Source: Shewanella holmiensis (lineage in GTDB: Bacteria; Pseudomonadota; Gammaproteobacteria; Enterobacterales; Shewanellaceae). From it: DNA of 64,000 bases. Location: NCBI RefSeq assembly GCF_025370255.1, contig NZ_JAMTCD010000019.1, positions 32,032 to 96,031 on the forward strand. Reading direction: 5' to 3'. The position numbers and the translations under genes were made by a program. The notes beneath the pieces are model-generated. The model ran no database searches. It saw only the letters and a list, made by a program, of their open reading frames with translations, and was not told the origin of the DNA. Every line of letters starts with the position of its first letter. The first letter of the stretch is position 1. Below, in pieces: positions 39,271-48,668 of the stretch.

Positions 39271-40131
39271 TTAAATAGTCAAATCTTTGTTAACACGTGA
39301 TTCTTTTAGTACTTCTTTTACGCGTTTTAGATTATCTCTAAAGCGAGGGCCACGGCGCAGTGTGAAGCCTGTTGCCAGTACGTCAATGGTCACTAATTGT
39401 GCTAATCGAGATGCCATTGGTAAATACAGATCAGTATCTTCTGGAACTTCCATGGTGACAGGCAAAGTACACTCAAGTGATAAAGGTGAATTACGCGCGG
39501 TAATACCAATAACCGCTGCACCGTTTTCACGCGCAATACGTGCAATTTCAATGAGTGATTTAGTTCTACCTGTATGAGAAATTAACACCACAACGTCACC
39601 TTCATTTGAGTTAATACAACTCATTCGTTGCATGAGTACATCATCAAAACAGATAACAGGCACGTTAAAACGGAAGAATTTGTTTTGTGCATCATGGGCA
39701 ACAGAAGAGGAGGCGCCTAGACCAAAAAATGAAATTGTTTTGGCCTGGGTCAAGATATCTACGGCTTTATTTACTGCGGCGATATCGAGGCTTTGACGGG
39801 CTGTATCAAGCGATGCCATTGAAGATTCGAAGATTTTTGTGGTGTAAGACTCAGGGCTATCGTCTTCTTCTACATGGCGGCTAACATAAGGTGTGCCATT
39901 CGCAAGACTTTGAGCCAAATGTAACTTAAAATCAGGGAAGCCCTTTGTGTCTAAACGACGACAAAAACGGTTTACTGTTGGTTCACTCACATCGGCCATT
40001 TTTGCTAATGTGGCAATGCTGGAGTGAATGGCTGTTTGCGGCGAGGCTAAAATAACTTCGGCTACTTTACGTTCAGACTTACTAAATTTTGCCAGGTTGT
40101 TTTGAACCTTTTCAAGTGTATTCATAATCAT
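39271..40131 (-). CDS. hexR: RpiR-family regulator HexR
   Basis: Regulator of central carbon metabolism that senses 2-keto-3-deoxy-6-phosphogluconate, the Entner-Doudoroff intermediate. In Shewanella it controls zwf-pgl-edd-eda, pykA and gluconeogenic genes. The 286 residues have an N-terminal helix-turn-helix (SSIATLAKMADVSEPTVNRFCRRLDTKGFPDFKLHLAQSL) and a C-terminal SIS sugar-phosphate domain (ISFFGLGASSSVAHDAQNKFFRFN, VVVLISHTGRTKSLIEIA). Two starts are possible, ATG at 40131 or 40125; the GGA upstream suits the first. It is divergent from zwf across 318 bases that hold a HexR-like site, so self-regulation is plausible. Confidence 0.95.
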   Translation of the reverse strand: MIMNTLEKVQNNLAKFSKSERKVAEVILASPQTAIHSSIATLAKMADVSEPTVNRFCRRLDTKGFPDFKLHLAQSLANGTPYVSRHVEEDDSPESYTTKIFESSMASLDTARQSLDIAAVNKAVDILTQAKTISFFGLGASSSVAHDAQNKFFRFNVPVICFDDVLMQRMSCINSNEGDVVVLISHTGRTKSLIEIARIARENGAAVIGITARNSPLSLECTLPVTMEVPEDTDLYLPMASRLAQLVTIDVLATGFTLRRGPRFRDNLKRVKEVLKESRVNKDLTI

Positions 40132-40365
40132 GCATCCGCAAATATTGGGTAATGTAATTTTATATCAGAAGTCAGTGCAATAGAGGGAATTAAGTTGTTT
40201 TTATACCTTCTGAAAGTCAACTGTAGTAAATTTTCAATTGTTCTTTCAATTGCGAAACTTCTGTTACTGTCTATGAGTGTTGAAAATCATAGCAGATAAC
40301 GTACCAAAATGACTATATGCTAAACAAGAGATTAATTTCAAAATATTGATGCATATTTTAAATTC

Positions 40366-40380
40366 TGTTGTTATATTACA
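40366..40380. promoter_or_regulatory. HexR-like operator upstream of zwf
   Basis: TGTTGTTATATTACA, 70 bases before zwf, fits the HexR palindrome with its right half perfect (ATTACA). Weaker half-matches in the same hexR-zwf gap are TGTAGTAAATTTTCA (40222-40236) and TGTAATTTTATATCA (40153-40167). Together they suggest control of both divergent promoters. Confidence 0.6.
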
Positions 40381-40449
40381 ACAAAAGTGTGTTTTTATTC
40401 ATCGTTTAAGACGATGTGAGCACAAGATAATAAAGGAGAGCTTTCAGCA

Positions 40450-41919
40450 ATGGGCAAATCATCAGGTGCAAAGGCGTGTGATTTTGTGTTGTTCGGTACC
40501 AAAGGGGACCTAGCAAGACGTAAACTTTTACCTTCACTCTACCAATTAGATAAAGCCGAGTTATTGGATAAGGACACTAAAGTTATTGGTGTCGCAAAAG
40601 ATGCCTTTACTCAAGAAGAGTTCATTGAACTAGTTAGCAAGGCATTAAACACATTTGTGAAGGATGAAATTTGTCCTACAACACTTGAGCGTTTTTTGGC
40701 CCGTTGTCATTATATCGGCACAGATTTTACTCAGCCTGAAGGTTACCAAGCTTTCCATGATTTATTAGAGCCGAAAAAGCGTGTAATGGTAAATTACTTC
40801 GCTACGCCTCCTTCTATCTTCGGCGCCATTTGTCGTTGTCTTAATGCACAAAAATTGATTCACCCAGATACTCGTGTGGTACTCGAAAAGCCAATTGGTA
40901 CCGATTTAGAATCTTCCCATGTGATCAACGATCAAGTTGCTGAGTTCTTTAACGAGAATCAGGTATATCGTATTGACCATTATTTAGGTAAAGAAACGGT
41001 TCAAAACCTGATTGCACTTCGCTTTGCTAACTCGCTATTCGCTTCTAAATGGGATAACCGCACAATCGATCATGTACAGATCACGGTTGCCGAAGAAGTG
41101 GGTATTGAAGGACGTTGGGGCTACTTTGACGGCGCAGGTCAAATGCGTGACATGATCCAGAACCATTTATTACAGGTGCTGAGTTTAGTCGCGATGGACC
41201 CTCCTGTAACACTTGATGCTGATAATATTCGTGACGAAAAAGTGAAAGTGCTGAAATCACTTCGCCCAATCAATCAAGATAACGTTTATGAAAATACGGT
41301 TCGCGGCCAATATAGCGCAGGTTTCTTAAAAGGTTCGCCAGTTCCTGGTTACCTTGAAGAAGAGGGCGCTAACCTCAAATCACATACAGAAACCTTTGTG
41401 GCGCTGCGTGTTGATATTGATAACTGGCGTTGGGCGGGTGTGCCGTTTTATTTGCGTAGTGGCAAGCGTATGCCATTTAAAAGCAGTGAAATTGTGGTTT
41501 ATTTTAAAAACCCACCGCACAATTTATATCGTTCAAGCTACCGTAACCTGCCACCAAACAAGTTAACTATTCGTCTACAGCCCCACGAAGGTGTTGAAAT
41601 TCAGATGATGAATAAGGTGCCAGGCCTTGAGCAAAAACAACGTCTGCAAACCACTAAACTTGATTTAAGCTTCTCTGACACATTCAAAAATGAACGCATT
41701 GCCGATGCATATGAGCGTTTGTTACTTGAAGCTATGCTTGGTAATCAAGCGCTATTTGTGCGTCGCGACGAAGTTGAGCAAGCATGGAAATGGGTTGACG
41801 GGATCATTCAGGCTTGGGAACAAAGTGGTGAACGTCCAAAATCTTACCCAGCAGGAACATGGGGCCCAGTCGCGTCAGTGGCGTTAATTACTAAAGACGG
41901 TCGCTCTTGGGATGAATAA
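40450..41919 (+). CDS. zwf: Glucose-6-phosphate 1-dehydrogenase
   Basis: First enzyme of the oxidative pentose-phosphate and Entner-Doudoroff routes, oxidising glucose-6-phosphate to 6-phosphogluconolactone with NAD(P)+. The 489 residues match the family. The cofactor loop is FGTKGDLARRKLLPSL (GTKGDLARR at 16-24); the usual GxxGDL pattern is kept. The active-site signature is YRIDHYLGKETVQN (RIDHYLGKE at 174-182), and the C-terminal half shows KPIGTDL and FYLRSGKRMP. The ribosome site GGAGAG precedes the ATG. It opens the zwf-pgl-edd-eda operon, with a HexR-like site upstream. Confidence 0.97.
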   Translation: MGKSSGAKACDFVLFGTKGDLARRKLLPSLYQLDKAELLDKDTKVIGVAKDAFTQEEFIELVSKALNTFVKDEICPTTLERFLARCHYIGTDFTQPEGYQAFHDLLEPKKRVMVNYFATPPSIFGAICRCLNAQKLIHPDTRVVLEKPIGTDLESSHVINDQVAEFFNENQVYRIDHYLGKETVQNLIALRFANSLFASKWDNRTIDHVQITVAEEVGIEGRWGYFDGAGQMRDMIQNHLLQVLSLVAMDPPVTLDADNIRDEKVKVLKSLRPINQDNVYENTVRGQYSAGFLKGSPVPGYLEEEGANLKSHTETFVALRVDIDNWRWAGVPFYLRSGKRMPFKSSEIVVYFKNPPHNLYRSSYRNLPPNKLTIRLQPHEGVEIQMMNKVPGLEQKQRLQTTKLDLSFSDTFKNERIADAYERLLLEAMLGNQALFVRRDEVEQAWKWVDGIIQAWEQSGERPKSYPAGTWGPVASVALITKDGRSWDE

Positions 41920-41929
41920 GGAAACCAAC

Positions 41930-42628
41930 ATGATTAAAGAATCTGTATTTAAATCATTTGATTCGCCAGCCAGTCTTGAATCGACATTAGCCGATAAAAT
42001 TGCCCATCAATTACAACATGCTATTGATAGTCGAGGTAAAGCTAGCCTAGTAGTTTCAGGCGGCTCAACACCGTTGAAATTATTTCAACTACTTAGCCAT
42101 AAAACATTGGAATGGAGTGAGGTTTACATCACACTAGCTGATGAACGCTGGGTTGAGTCTGATGAAAAAGATTCAAATGAAAGGTTGGTTAGAGAGCATC
42201 TTCTTCAGAATCGCGCTGCTAATGCAAAATTCCGTGGTTTAAAAAATATGTTTGCAACCCCTGAAGCGGGCGCTGCAATGGCAGGTGAATCACTTGCAAA
42301 TTTCCCTCGTCCTTTTGATGTGGTGGTATTGGGCATGGGAACTGATGGACATACCTGTTCATGGTTTCCTTGTAGCAAAGAATTAGATCATGCGTTAACT
42401 ACGCAAGATATGTGTGCGGCTGTCAATCCAACAACTGCACCACATGCCAGAATCACATTATCAAAAGATGCCATTTTAAATAGCCGTCAAATTTATTTAC
42501 ACCTTGTCGGTGAAGCTAAATTATCAGTTTATCATCAAGCTTTAGAAAATGATGACGTAACAAAAATGCCTATTAGAGCAGTATTAGCGCAGCGTAAAAC
42601 GCCCGTTGATGTGTTCTACAGCGCATAA
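41930..42628 (+). CDS. pgl: 6-phosphogluconolactonase
   Basis: Hydrolyses 6-phosphogluconolactone to 6-phosphogluconate. About 232 residues of the NagB-like fold: VVSGGSTPLKLFQLLS (phosphate binding), TLADERWVESDEKDSNERLVREHLL and VVLGMGTDGHTCSWFP, which holds the catalytic histidine. A frame is open from 41912, overlapping zwf, but AAGGAAAC is placed correctly for the ATG at 41930, so I use that. It lies 10 bases after zwf and 12 before edd, a tight operon. Confidence 0.95.
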   Translation: MIKESVFKSFDSPASLESTLADKIAHQLQHAIDSRGKASLVVSGGSTPLKLFQLLSHKTLEWSEVYITLADERWVESDEKDSNERLVREHLLQNRAANAKFRGLKNMFATPEAGAAMAGESLANFPRPFDVVVLGMGTDGHTCSWFPCSKELDHALTTQDMCAAVNPTTAPHARITLSKDAILNSRQIYLHLVGEAKLSVYHQALENDDVTKMPIRAVLAQRKTPVDVFYSA

Positions 42629-42640
42629 AGGAGTCTTAAC

Positions 42641-44467
42641 ATGCACTCAGTAGTTCAGGCAGTAACAGATCGTATTATCGAACGCAGTAAACATTCTCGT
42701 AAAGGGTATTTGGCTGCTTTAAATGATGCTAAAGCTAAAGGCGTTCATCGTAGCGCGTTAAGTTGTGGCAACTTAGCCCATGGTTTTGCCGCATGTAAAC
42801 CTGCAGAGAAAGATTCTTTGCGTCAGTTTACTAAAGCGAACATTGGTATTGTCACTTCATTTAACGACATGCTTTCTGCTCACCAGCCTTATGAAGATTA
42901 CCCGAAGCTATTAAAACAGGCCTGTGAAGATGTCGGCAGTGTTGCTCAAGTTGCCGCTGGTGTGCCAGCAATGTGCGACGGTGTGACCCAAGGTCAACCA
43001 GGTATGGAGCTAAGTTTACTTAGCCGTGAAGTGATTGCCATGGCGACTGCTGTTGGCTTATCTCACAATATGTTTGACGGTGCTTTACTACTGGGTATTT
43101 GTGACAAAATCGTTCCAGGTTTATTGATTGGTGCGTTAAGTTTTGGTCATCTACCTATGTTATTTGTGCCAGCAGGCCCAATGAAATCGGGTATTCCAAA
43201 CAAAGAAAAAGCCCGTATTCGTCAAAAGTTTGCTCAAGGCTTAATTGGCCGAGATGAATTATTAGCGGCTGAGTCAGCGTCTTATCACAGTGCGGGTACC
43301 TGTACTTTCTACGGCACAGCAAACTCTAACCAGCTTATGCTAGAAGTGATGGGTTTACAGTTACCGGGTTCTTCATTTGTTAACCCAGATGATCCATTAC
43401 GTGAAGCATTGAACAAAATGGCCGCCAAGCAGGTGTGTCGTCTTACTCAGCTAGGTACCCAGTACACACCCATTGGTGAAGTTGTCTGTGAAAAGTCAGT
43501 AGTTAACGGCATCGTTGCTTTGTTAGCAACAGGTGGTTCAACCAATTTGACAATGCACATTGTGGCAGCCGCTCGCGCAGCTGGCATTATTGTCAACTGG
43601 GATGATTTTTCTGATTTATCCGATGCGACACCACTACTAGCTCGCGTTTATCCAAACGGTCATGCTGATATCAACCACTTCCATGCTGCAGGCGGTATGG
43701 CTTTGTTAATCAAAGAACTGCTTGATGGTGGCTTATTGCATGAAGATGTGAATACGGTTGCTGGCTTTGGTTTACGTAAATATACCCAAGAGCCTAAATT
43801 AATTGATGGCGAGTTACGTTGGGTTGACGGTATTTCTGAATCATTAGACAAAGAAGTATTAACTCATTTGGCTACGCCGTTCCAAAAAAATGGTGGTTTG
43901 AAATTACTGAAAGGTAACTTAGGCCGTGCAGTGATTAAAGTGTCAGCTGTCCCTGAGAAAAACCGCATTGTAGAAGCACCAGCTATTGTGATTAACGATC
44001 AAAATGAAATTGATGCGTTATTCAAAGAAGGCGCGCTTGATCGCGATTGCGTGGTTGTGGTCAAAGGTCAGGGCCCTAAAGCCAATGGCATGCCAGAACT
44101 ACACAAATTAACGCCTTTCTTGGGCAGCTTACAAGACAAAGGTTTCAGCGTGGCGTTGGTTACTGATGGCCGTATGTCTGGCGCATCAGGAAAAGTACCT
44201 GCCGCCATTCATTTAACACCTGAAGCGCTAGATGGTGGAATGATTGCCAAAGTTCAAAACGGTGACCTAATCCGCGTTAATGCTGCAACCGGTGAATTAA
44301 CCTTATTGGTTGATGAATCAGTATTAAATGCACGTGAAGCCAGCTTGGTTGATTTACATCATTCAAGTTATGGCATGGGGCGTGAATTATTTGGTGCGTT
44401 ACGCAGCAACTTAAGTAGCCCTGAAACCGGTGCAAGAAGCACCAGTGCGCTTGACGAAATTTACTAA
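42641..44467 (+). CDS. edd: Phosphogluconate dehydratase
   Basis: Entner-Doudoroff enzyme that dehydrates 6-phosphogluconate to 2-keto-3-deoxy-6-phosphogluconate using a [4Fe-4S] cluster. The 608 residues match the IlvD/Edd family. Markers are [84 protein letters not shown] and [20 protein letters not shown], with [24 protein letters not shown] near the end. Cysteines in the CDG and GICDK positions fit cluster ligands. AAGGAGT precedes the ATG. It is third in the HexR-controlled operon. Confidence 0.97.
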   Translation: MHSVVQAVTDRIIERSKHSRKGYLAALNDAKAKGVHRSALSCGNLAHGFAACKPAEKDSLRQFTKANIGIVTSFNDMLSAHQPYEDYPKLLKQACEDVGSVAQVAAGVPAMCDGVTQGQPGMELSLLSREVIAMATAVGLSHNMFDGALLLGICDKIVPGLLIGALSFGHLPMLFVPAGPMKSGIPNKEKARIRQKFAQGLIGRDELLAAESASYHSAGTCTFYGTANSNQLMLEVMGLQLPGSSFVNPDDPLREALNKMAAKQVCRLTQLGTQYTPIGEVVCEKSVVNGIVALLATGGSTNLTMHIVAAARAAGIIVNWDDFSDLSDATPLLARVYPNGHADINHFHAAGGMALLIKELLDGGLLHEDVNTVAGFGLRKYTQEPKLIDGELRWVDGISESLDKEVLTHLATPFQKNGGLKLLKGNLGRAVIKVSAVPEKNRIVEAPAIVINDQNEIDALFKEGALDRDCVVVVKGQGPKANGMPELHKLTPFLGSLQDKGFSVALVTDGRMSGASGKVPAAIHLTPEALDGGMIAKVQNGDLIRVNAATGELTLLVDESVLNAREASLVDLHHSSYGMGRELFGALRSNLSSPETGARSTSALDEIY

Positions 44468-44485
44468 TTAAAGGAAGAGTAACGA

Positions 44486-45127
44486 ATGTCTGACAATAAC
44501 TGGTCACTTCAACCACAAGATGTATTTAAGCGTAGCCCGATTGTCCCTGTTATGGTGATCAACAAGATTGAACATGCTGTACCGTTAGCCAAAGCATTAG
44601 TTGCTGGTGGCATCAGTGTTTTAGAAGTGACTTTACGCACGCCATGTGCACTTGAAGCGATTGCTAAAATTGCCAAAGAAGTGCCAGAAGCGTTAATCGG
44701 CGCAGGAACGATTTTAAATGAAGCTCAACTTCAGCATGCTGTTGATGCTGGGTCTCAATTTATTATTACTCCAGGTGCGACCGTTGATTTGCTGAAAGCG
44801 GCTATAAAAGGCAATGTACCGTTAATTCCGGGTGTTGCGAGCATTTCTGAAGTCATGGTAGGGATGGAATTGGGTTACACCCATTTTAAATTCTTCCCAG
44901 CTGAAGCATCTGGTGGTGTTAATGCCCTTAAATCATTTTCTGGCCCATTAGCCAACATTCGTTTTTGTCCTACAGGCGGTATCAGCCCTGCTACATACAA
45001 AGACTATCTTGCCCTAGACAATGTTGATTGTATTGGTGGTAGCTGGATAGCACCAAGTGATGCTGTGGATGCAGAAGATTGGGCGCGTATTACCCAGCTT
45101 TGTAAAGAAGCATTAAACGGTCTGTAA
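44486..45127 (+). CDS. eda: KDPG/KHG aldolase
   Basis: Class I aldolase that cleaves 2-keto-3-deoxy-6-phosphogluconate to pyruvate and glyceraldehyde-3-phosphate. It is a cytoplasmic trimer of 213 residues. The Schiff-base lysine is in [13 protein letters not shown] (K135), the catalytic glutamate and phosphate-binding arginine in LEVTLRTP (E47, R51), and the phosphate site in GAGTIL and FCPTGGI. It is the last gene of zwf-pgl-edd-eda, 18 bases after edd with AAAGGAAGAG upstream, and is followed by a strong terminator. Confidence 0.97.
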   Translation: MSDNNWSLQPQDVFKRSPIVPVMVINKIEHAVPLAKALVAGGISVLEVTLRTPCALEAIAKIAKEVPEALIGAGTILNEAQLQHAVDAGSQFIITPGATVDLLKAAIKGNVPLIPGVASISEVMVGMELGYTHFKFFPAEASGGVNALKSFSGPLANIRFCPTGGISPATYKDYLALDNVDCIGGSWIAPSDAVDAEDWARITQLCKEALNGL

Positions 45128-45142
45128 CCTGTTTAACACGAT

Positions 45143-45171
45143 AAAAGCCAGCGATACTTGCTGGCTTTTTT
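45143..45171 (+). terminator. Terminator of the zwf-pgl-edd-eda operon
   Basis: AAAAGCCAGC and GCTGGCTTTT form a 10-base stem around GATACTT, followed by a T run. It lies 15 bases after the eda stop. Confidence 0.93.
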
Positions 45172-45183
45172 GTTGCTGTTGCT

Positions 45184-45308
45184 AGCGTTTGTTGCTCATT
45201 TGTACTGCGTTATCGACTGCTTATGTAGAATAACTACACTACAACGTCTCTGCCTTGGACAAATAACCAATAATTCGCTGTAAAAACACCCTAAAAGATC
45301 AACAGGCC
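45184..45308 (-). repeat. Half copy of the 263-base MITE-like element
   Basis: Read on the minus strand, this stretch begins GGCCTGTTGATCTTTT at 45308 and follows the left ~125 bases of the element at 54302-54564. Shared parts include the stretches around CAGCGAATT, AAGGCAGAGAC, TAGTTATTCTACATAAG and CGATAACGCAGTACAAATGA, and CAACAAACGCT, where similarity stops. The other half is absent. It fills most of the 257-base gap between eda and pabB. Confidence 0.8.
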
Positions 45309-45384
45309 GTAGTCAATTTATCGGATTTATTTGTTTGTTTTAAATTTAGCAATATTATCTACAACAACATTTCACCAGCAATGC

Positions 45385-46827
45385 TCAACAGCCTCTTGTT
45401 TTTTGAAGTAAAGGTAAGATTTTGCTGACTTTATCAAAGCATTCTTGATATTCCGCTTCTGCATTCGAATCAGCCACTACTCCGCCACCTGCCCAACAGT
45501 AAATACGGTTACTTTCAGTGATCAACGTTCTGATAGTAATGCTTGTGTCCATGGTGCCATCTTGGCTGAGATAGCCAATACTGCCGCAATAGATACTGCG
45601 TCTTGAAGGCTCTAATTCTTCGATAATCTGCATAGCGCGTATTTTAGGTGCTCCGGTAATTGAGCCCCCTGGAAAACACGCTTTAAGCAAATCGCTTGCA
45701 TCATATTGTGGTGCTAATTTGGCCGTCACGGTGCTGACCAAATGATGCACTGCTGGGAAGCTTTCAATGCTAAAAAGGTGCGGTACTTTAACACTGCCAG
45801 GCGAAGCGACTTTACCGATATCATTTCGCAGTAAATCAACAATCATCACATTTTCCGCGCGATCTTTTTCAGAAGCTTGTAATTTATCCGCTTGTAACAA
45901 GTCTAAAGCGGCATCGTTTAATCTGGGGAGTGTACCTTTAATCGGTTTAGTCTCAATGTTATCGCCAGCCAGTTGAATAAAGCGCTCAGGGGAAATAGAC
46001 AATACCGTATGGTGTGGTAATCGAATAAAAGCAGAAAAGGGCGCTTTATTCGCTTGAGTTAATTGTTTATATGCTTGCCATTCATCGCCTTGATAAGTAG
46101 CCTCAAATCTCTGGGTTAAGTTAATTTGATAACAGTCACCACTGAGTAAATAGGCCTGAACGCGTTGAAAATGATTGAGATAGGTTTGCTTAAGTGTTTG
46201 ATTGTGCCATGCAGAGGTTAAACAAAATGCAGGCTTTTTACTGACAATTTTAGCCGCTGGATCCTGTTGAATAATACTGAACAATGTGTTGCTATGGTCA
46301 ACATTATCATAACTGATGGAACACCAATGTTGTTGCTGATAATCATACACTAGGCACTGGTCATAAAAGCCAATATTCAACTCATTAAAGTCGATATCTT
46401 TAATTGCACTGTTTGGCAGCTGTTCAATCGAGCGGCCTAAATCATAGCTAAATGCACCAATAGCACCGCCACTGAACGGATACTGGCAAGCCTGTTTAAT
46501 GGGATATAACTGCTGTTGGCAGTATTTCAAGGCTGAAAATGGGTCAAGTGTTTCGGATTGAAGATGCTGGGCAATATTATCGAAAATAGGCTGCAGAGTG
46601 TTGTTGGTAATGTCTTTGGGCTCAAATATCACCTTGCCATTGCGGCTAATTAACGTCGCAATGGGGTTAAACGCTATGATATCAAACCGCGCATCTTGAT
46701 GTTGAGCATTAGCAGAATCTAACAACATTGCCCAAGGTAAATGACTGACGGCTTCGAATAAACTTTGGGTGGTTCCTGCCCACATTAAAGGTGTTATCGT
46801 TAATGTTTTATCCCCACGCTGTTTCAT
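45385..46827 (-). CDS. pabB: Aminodeoxychorismate synthase component I
   Basis: Chorismate-binding enzyme that, with the glutamine amidotransferase PabA, makes 4-amino-4-deoxychorismate for folate synthesis. It has about 480 residues. The sequence KPIKGT (lysine 297) distinguishes PabB from anthranilate synthase TrpE, which has an alanine there (PIAGT). Other chorismate-fold motifs are ISPERF, VMIVDLLRNDIGKV, FPGGSITGAPKIRAMQIIEELE and AGGGVVADSNAEAEYQE. The ATG at 46827 follows AAGGTAAATTG; a TTG three bases earlier is less likely. It stands alone and divergent from the fumarase gene. No attenuator-like leader is visible. Confidence 0.93.
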   Translation of the reverse strand: MKQRGDKTLTITPLMWAGTTQSLFEAVSHLPWAMLLDSANAQHQDARFDIIAFNPIATLISRNGKVIFEPKDITNNTLQPIFDNIAQHLQSETLDPFSALKYCQQQLYPIKQACQYPFSGGAIGAFSYDLGRSIEQLPNSAIKDIDFNELNIGFYDQCLVYDYQQQHWCSISYDNVDHSNTLFSIIQQDPAAKIVSKKPAFCLTSAWHNQTLKQTYLNHFQRVQAYLLSGDCYQINLTQRFEATYQGDEWQAYKQLTQANKAPFSAFIRLPHHTVLSISPERFIQLAGDNIETKPIKGTLPRLNDAALDLLQADKLQASEKDRAENVMIVDLLRNDIGKVASPGSVKVPHLFSIESFPAVHHLVSTVTAKLAPQYDASDLLKACFPGGSITGAPKIRAMQIIEELEPSRRSIYCGSIGYLSQDGTMDTSITIRTLITESNRIYCWAGGGVVADSNAEAEYQECFDKVSKILPLLQKTRGC

Positions 46828-46983
46828 CAATTTACCTTATCTAAAAAGTGCTGTAGCCCAAAAAGGATGGAAAGAGTATCATATTGGCCATAAAAGGATT
46901 AATACCTAAATAATGTTGATTAAATCAACTGAACATAAAAACGATAAACAAGTTAGGCCGCATGGCTGCTGGAGCGCCCCTAT

Positions 46984-48531
46984 ATGTCTACAAACACTGA
47001 ATCGTCAACGACACCTGTTATGATTAAACAGGCTGATTTCATTGAAAGTATTGCTGATTCTTTACAATACATCTCTTATTACCACCCAAAAGATTTTGTC
47101 GATGCTATGTATGCGGCATATCAACGTGAGCAAAGCGTTGCTGCCAAAGATGCTATTGCGCAAATCTTAATTAACTCGCGCATGTCAGCTGAAGGTAAGC
47201 GTCCACTGTGCCAAGATACTGGTATCGTGACGACGTTTGTTAAAATCGGTATGAATGTCAGTTGGGATAAAACCGACATGACAGTGCAAGAAATGGTTGA
47301 TGAAGGTGTTCGCCGTGCGTACACCAACCCAGATAACCCATTGCGTGCATCGATTGTTGCCGATCCTGCCGGTACGCGTAAGAATACCCGTGATAACACG
47401 CCATCAGTTGTGCATATTGATATGGTTGCTGGTAACCACGTTGAGGTGATGATCGCAGCCAAAGGTGGCGGATCAGAAAATAAATCTAAAATGGCAATGT
47501 TAAATCCATCTGATGATATTGCAGCATGGGTAGAAAAAACCTTACCGACTATGGGTGCGGGTTGGTGTCCTCCAGGCATGTTAGGCATAGGCATTGGCGG
47601 CACAGCAGAAAAAGCTGCTGTAATGGCAAAAGAGTCATTAATGGACCCGGTTGATATTCATGAGTTAATCGCTAAAGGCGCTGAAACAACTGAAGAAAAA
47701 CTGCGTTTAGATATATTTGAACGTGCTAACAACCTAGGTATCGGCGCGCAAGGTTTAGGCGGTTTAACCACAGTTTTAGATATTAAAATTAAATCAGCAC
47801 CAACACATGCAGCGTCTAAACCTGTGGTGATGATCCCCAATTGTGCAGCCACGCGCCACGTGCATTTTCACCTAGACGGCACTGGCCCAGCTGATTTAGT
47901 GCCGCCATCACTTGAAGATTGGCCAGAAATCACCCGTGAAGCGGGTGAGAATACCCACCGTGTTAATTTAGATACAGTGACTCAAGCTGAAATTGAAACC
48001 TGGAAAAGCGGCGATACCTTACTGCTTAATGGAAAAATGCTAACAGGTCGTGATGCTGCGCATAAACGTATTCAAACATTGTTAGATTCTGGTGAAGGTT
48101 TACCAGCGGGTGTCGATTTTACCGGTAAGTTTATTTACTACGTCGGCCCGGTTGATCCAGTCGGTGACGAAGTTGTTGGCCCTGCAGGCCCAACAACCGC
48201 AACTCGCATGGACAAGTTCACCGACATGATGCTTGATAAAACAGGCTTGATGGGCATGATTGGTAAATCTGAACGTGGTCCACAAACCGTTGAGTCGATT
48301 AAAAAACACAAAGCCGTATATTTAATGGCCGTTGGCGGCGCAGCATATCTTGTTTCAAAAGCAATTAAGAAATCTCGTGTGGTTGCATTTGAAGACTTAG
48401 GTATGGAAGCGATTTACGAGTTTGAAGTGCAAGATATGCCAGTAACCGTTGCGGTTGACTCAAATGGCGTGAATGCCCATGAAACCGGCCCAGCGATATG
48501 GAAAGTGAATATTGCTAACAGTAAAGCTTAA
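46984..48531 (+). CDS. fumA: Fumarate hydratase, class I ([4Fe-4S])
   Basis: Citric-acid-cycle enzyme that hydrates fumarate to malate, of the oxygen-sensitive iron-sulfur class. The 515 residues join the two domains seen as separate subunits in some bacteria. Cluster-binding candidates are RPLCQDTGIVTTFV (C76), GAGWCPPGMLGIGIGG and IPNCAATRHVHFHLDG. The C-terminal domain has GPAGPTTATRMDKF and GMIGKSERGPQT. Shewanella usually has a single class I fumarase, so the symbol is used loosely. The start at 46984 has only a weak ribosome site (GGAG about 12 bases before). A terminator follows. Confidence 0.93.
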   Translation: MSTNTESSTTPVMIKQADFIESIADSLQYISYYHPKDFVDAMYAAYQREQSVAAKDAIAQILINSRMSAEGKRPLCQDTGIVTTFVKIGMNVSWDKTDMTVQEMVDEGVRRAYTNPDNPLRASIVADPAGTRKNTRDNTPSVVHIDMVAGNHVEVMIAAKGGGSENKSKMAMLNPSDDIAAWVEKTLPTMGAGWCPPGMLGIGIGGTAEKAAVMAKESLMDPVDIHELIAKGAETTEEKLRLDIFERANNLGIGAQGLGGLTTVLDIKIKSAPTHAASKPVVMIPNCAATRHVHFHLDGTGPADLVPPSLEDWPEITREAGENTHRVNLDTVTQAEIETWKSGDTLLLNGKMLTGRDAAHKRIQTLLDSGEGLPAGVDFTGKFIYYVGPVDPVGDEVVGPAGPTTATRMDKFTDMMLDKTGLMGMIGKSERGPQTVESIKKHKAVYLMAVGGAAYLVSKAIKKSRVVAFEDLGMEAIYEFEVQDMPVTVAVDSNGVNAHETGPAIWKVNIANSKA

Positions 48532-48563
48532 TTTAAGCTTGTCACTGTAAAGTAATGTGACTT

Positions 48564-48608
48564 AAACGCTCAAGGATCTTTATTCGTTAAGGGTTGCTTG
48601 AGCGTTTT
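48564..48608 (+). terminator. Terminator of the fumarase gene
   Basis: AAACGCTCAAG (48564-48574) and CTTGAGCGTTT (48597-48607) form an 11-base stem with a 22-base loop and end in TTTT. Confidence 0.75.
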
Positions 48609-48668
48609 GCTTTCGTTAATCTGCCAACAAATAAACATAACACACCATAACAAGAGATAATCAATAAC

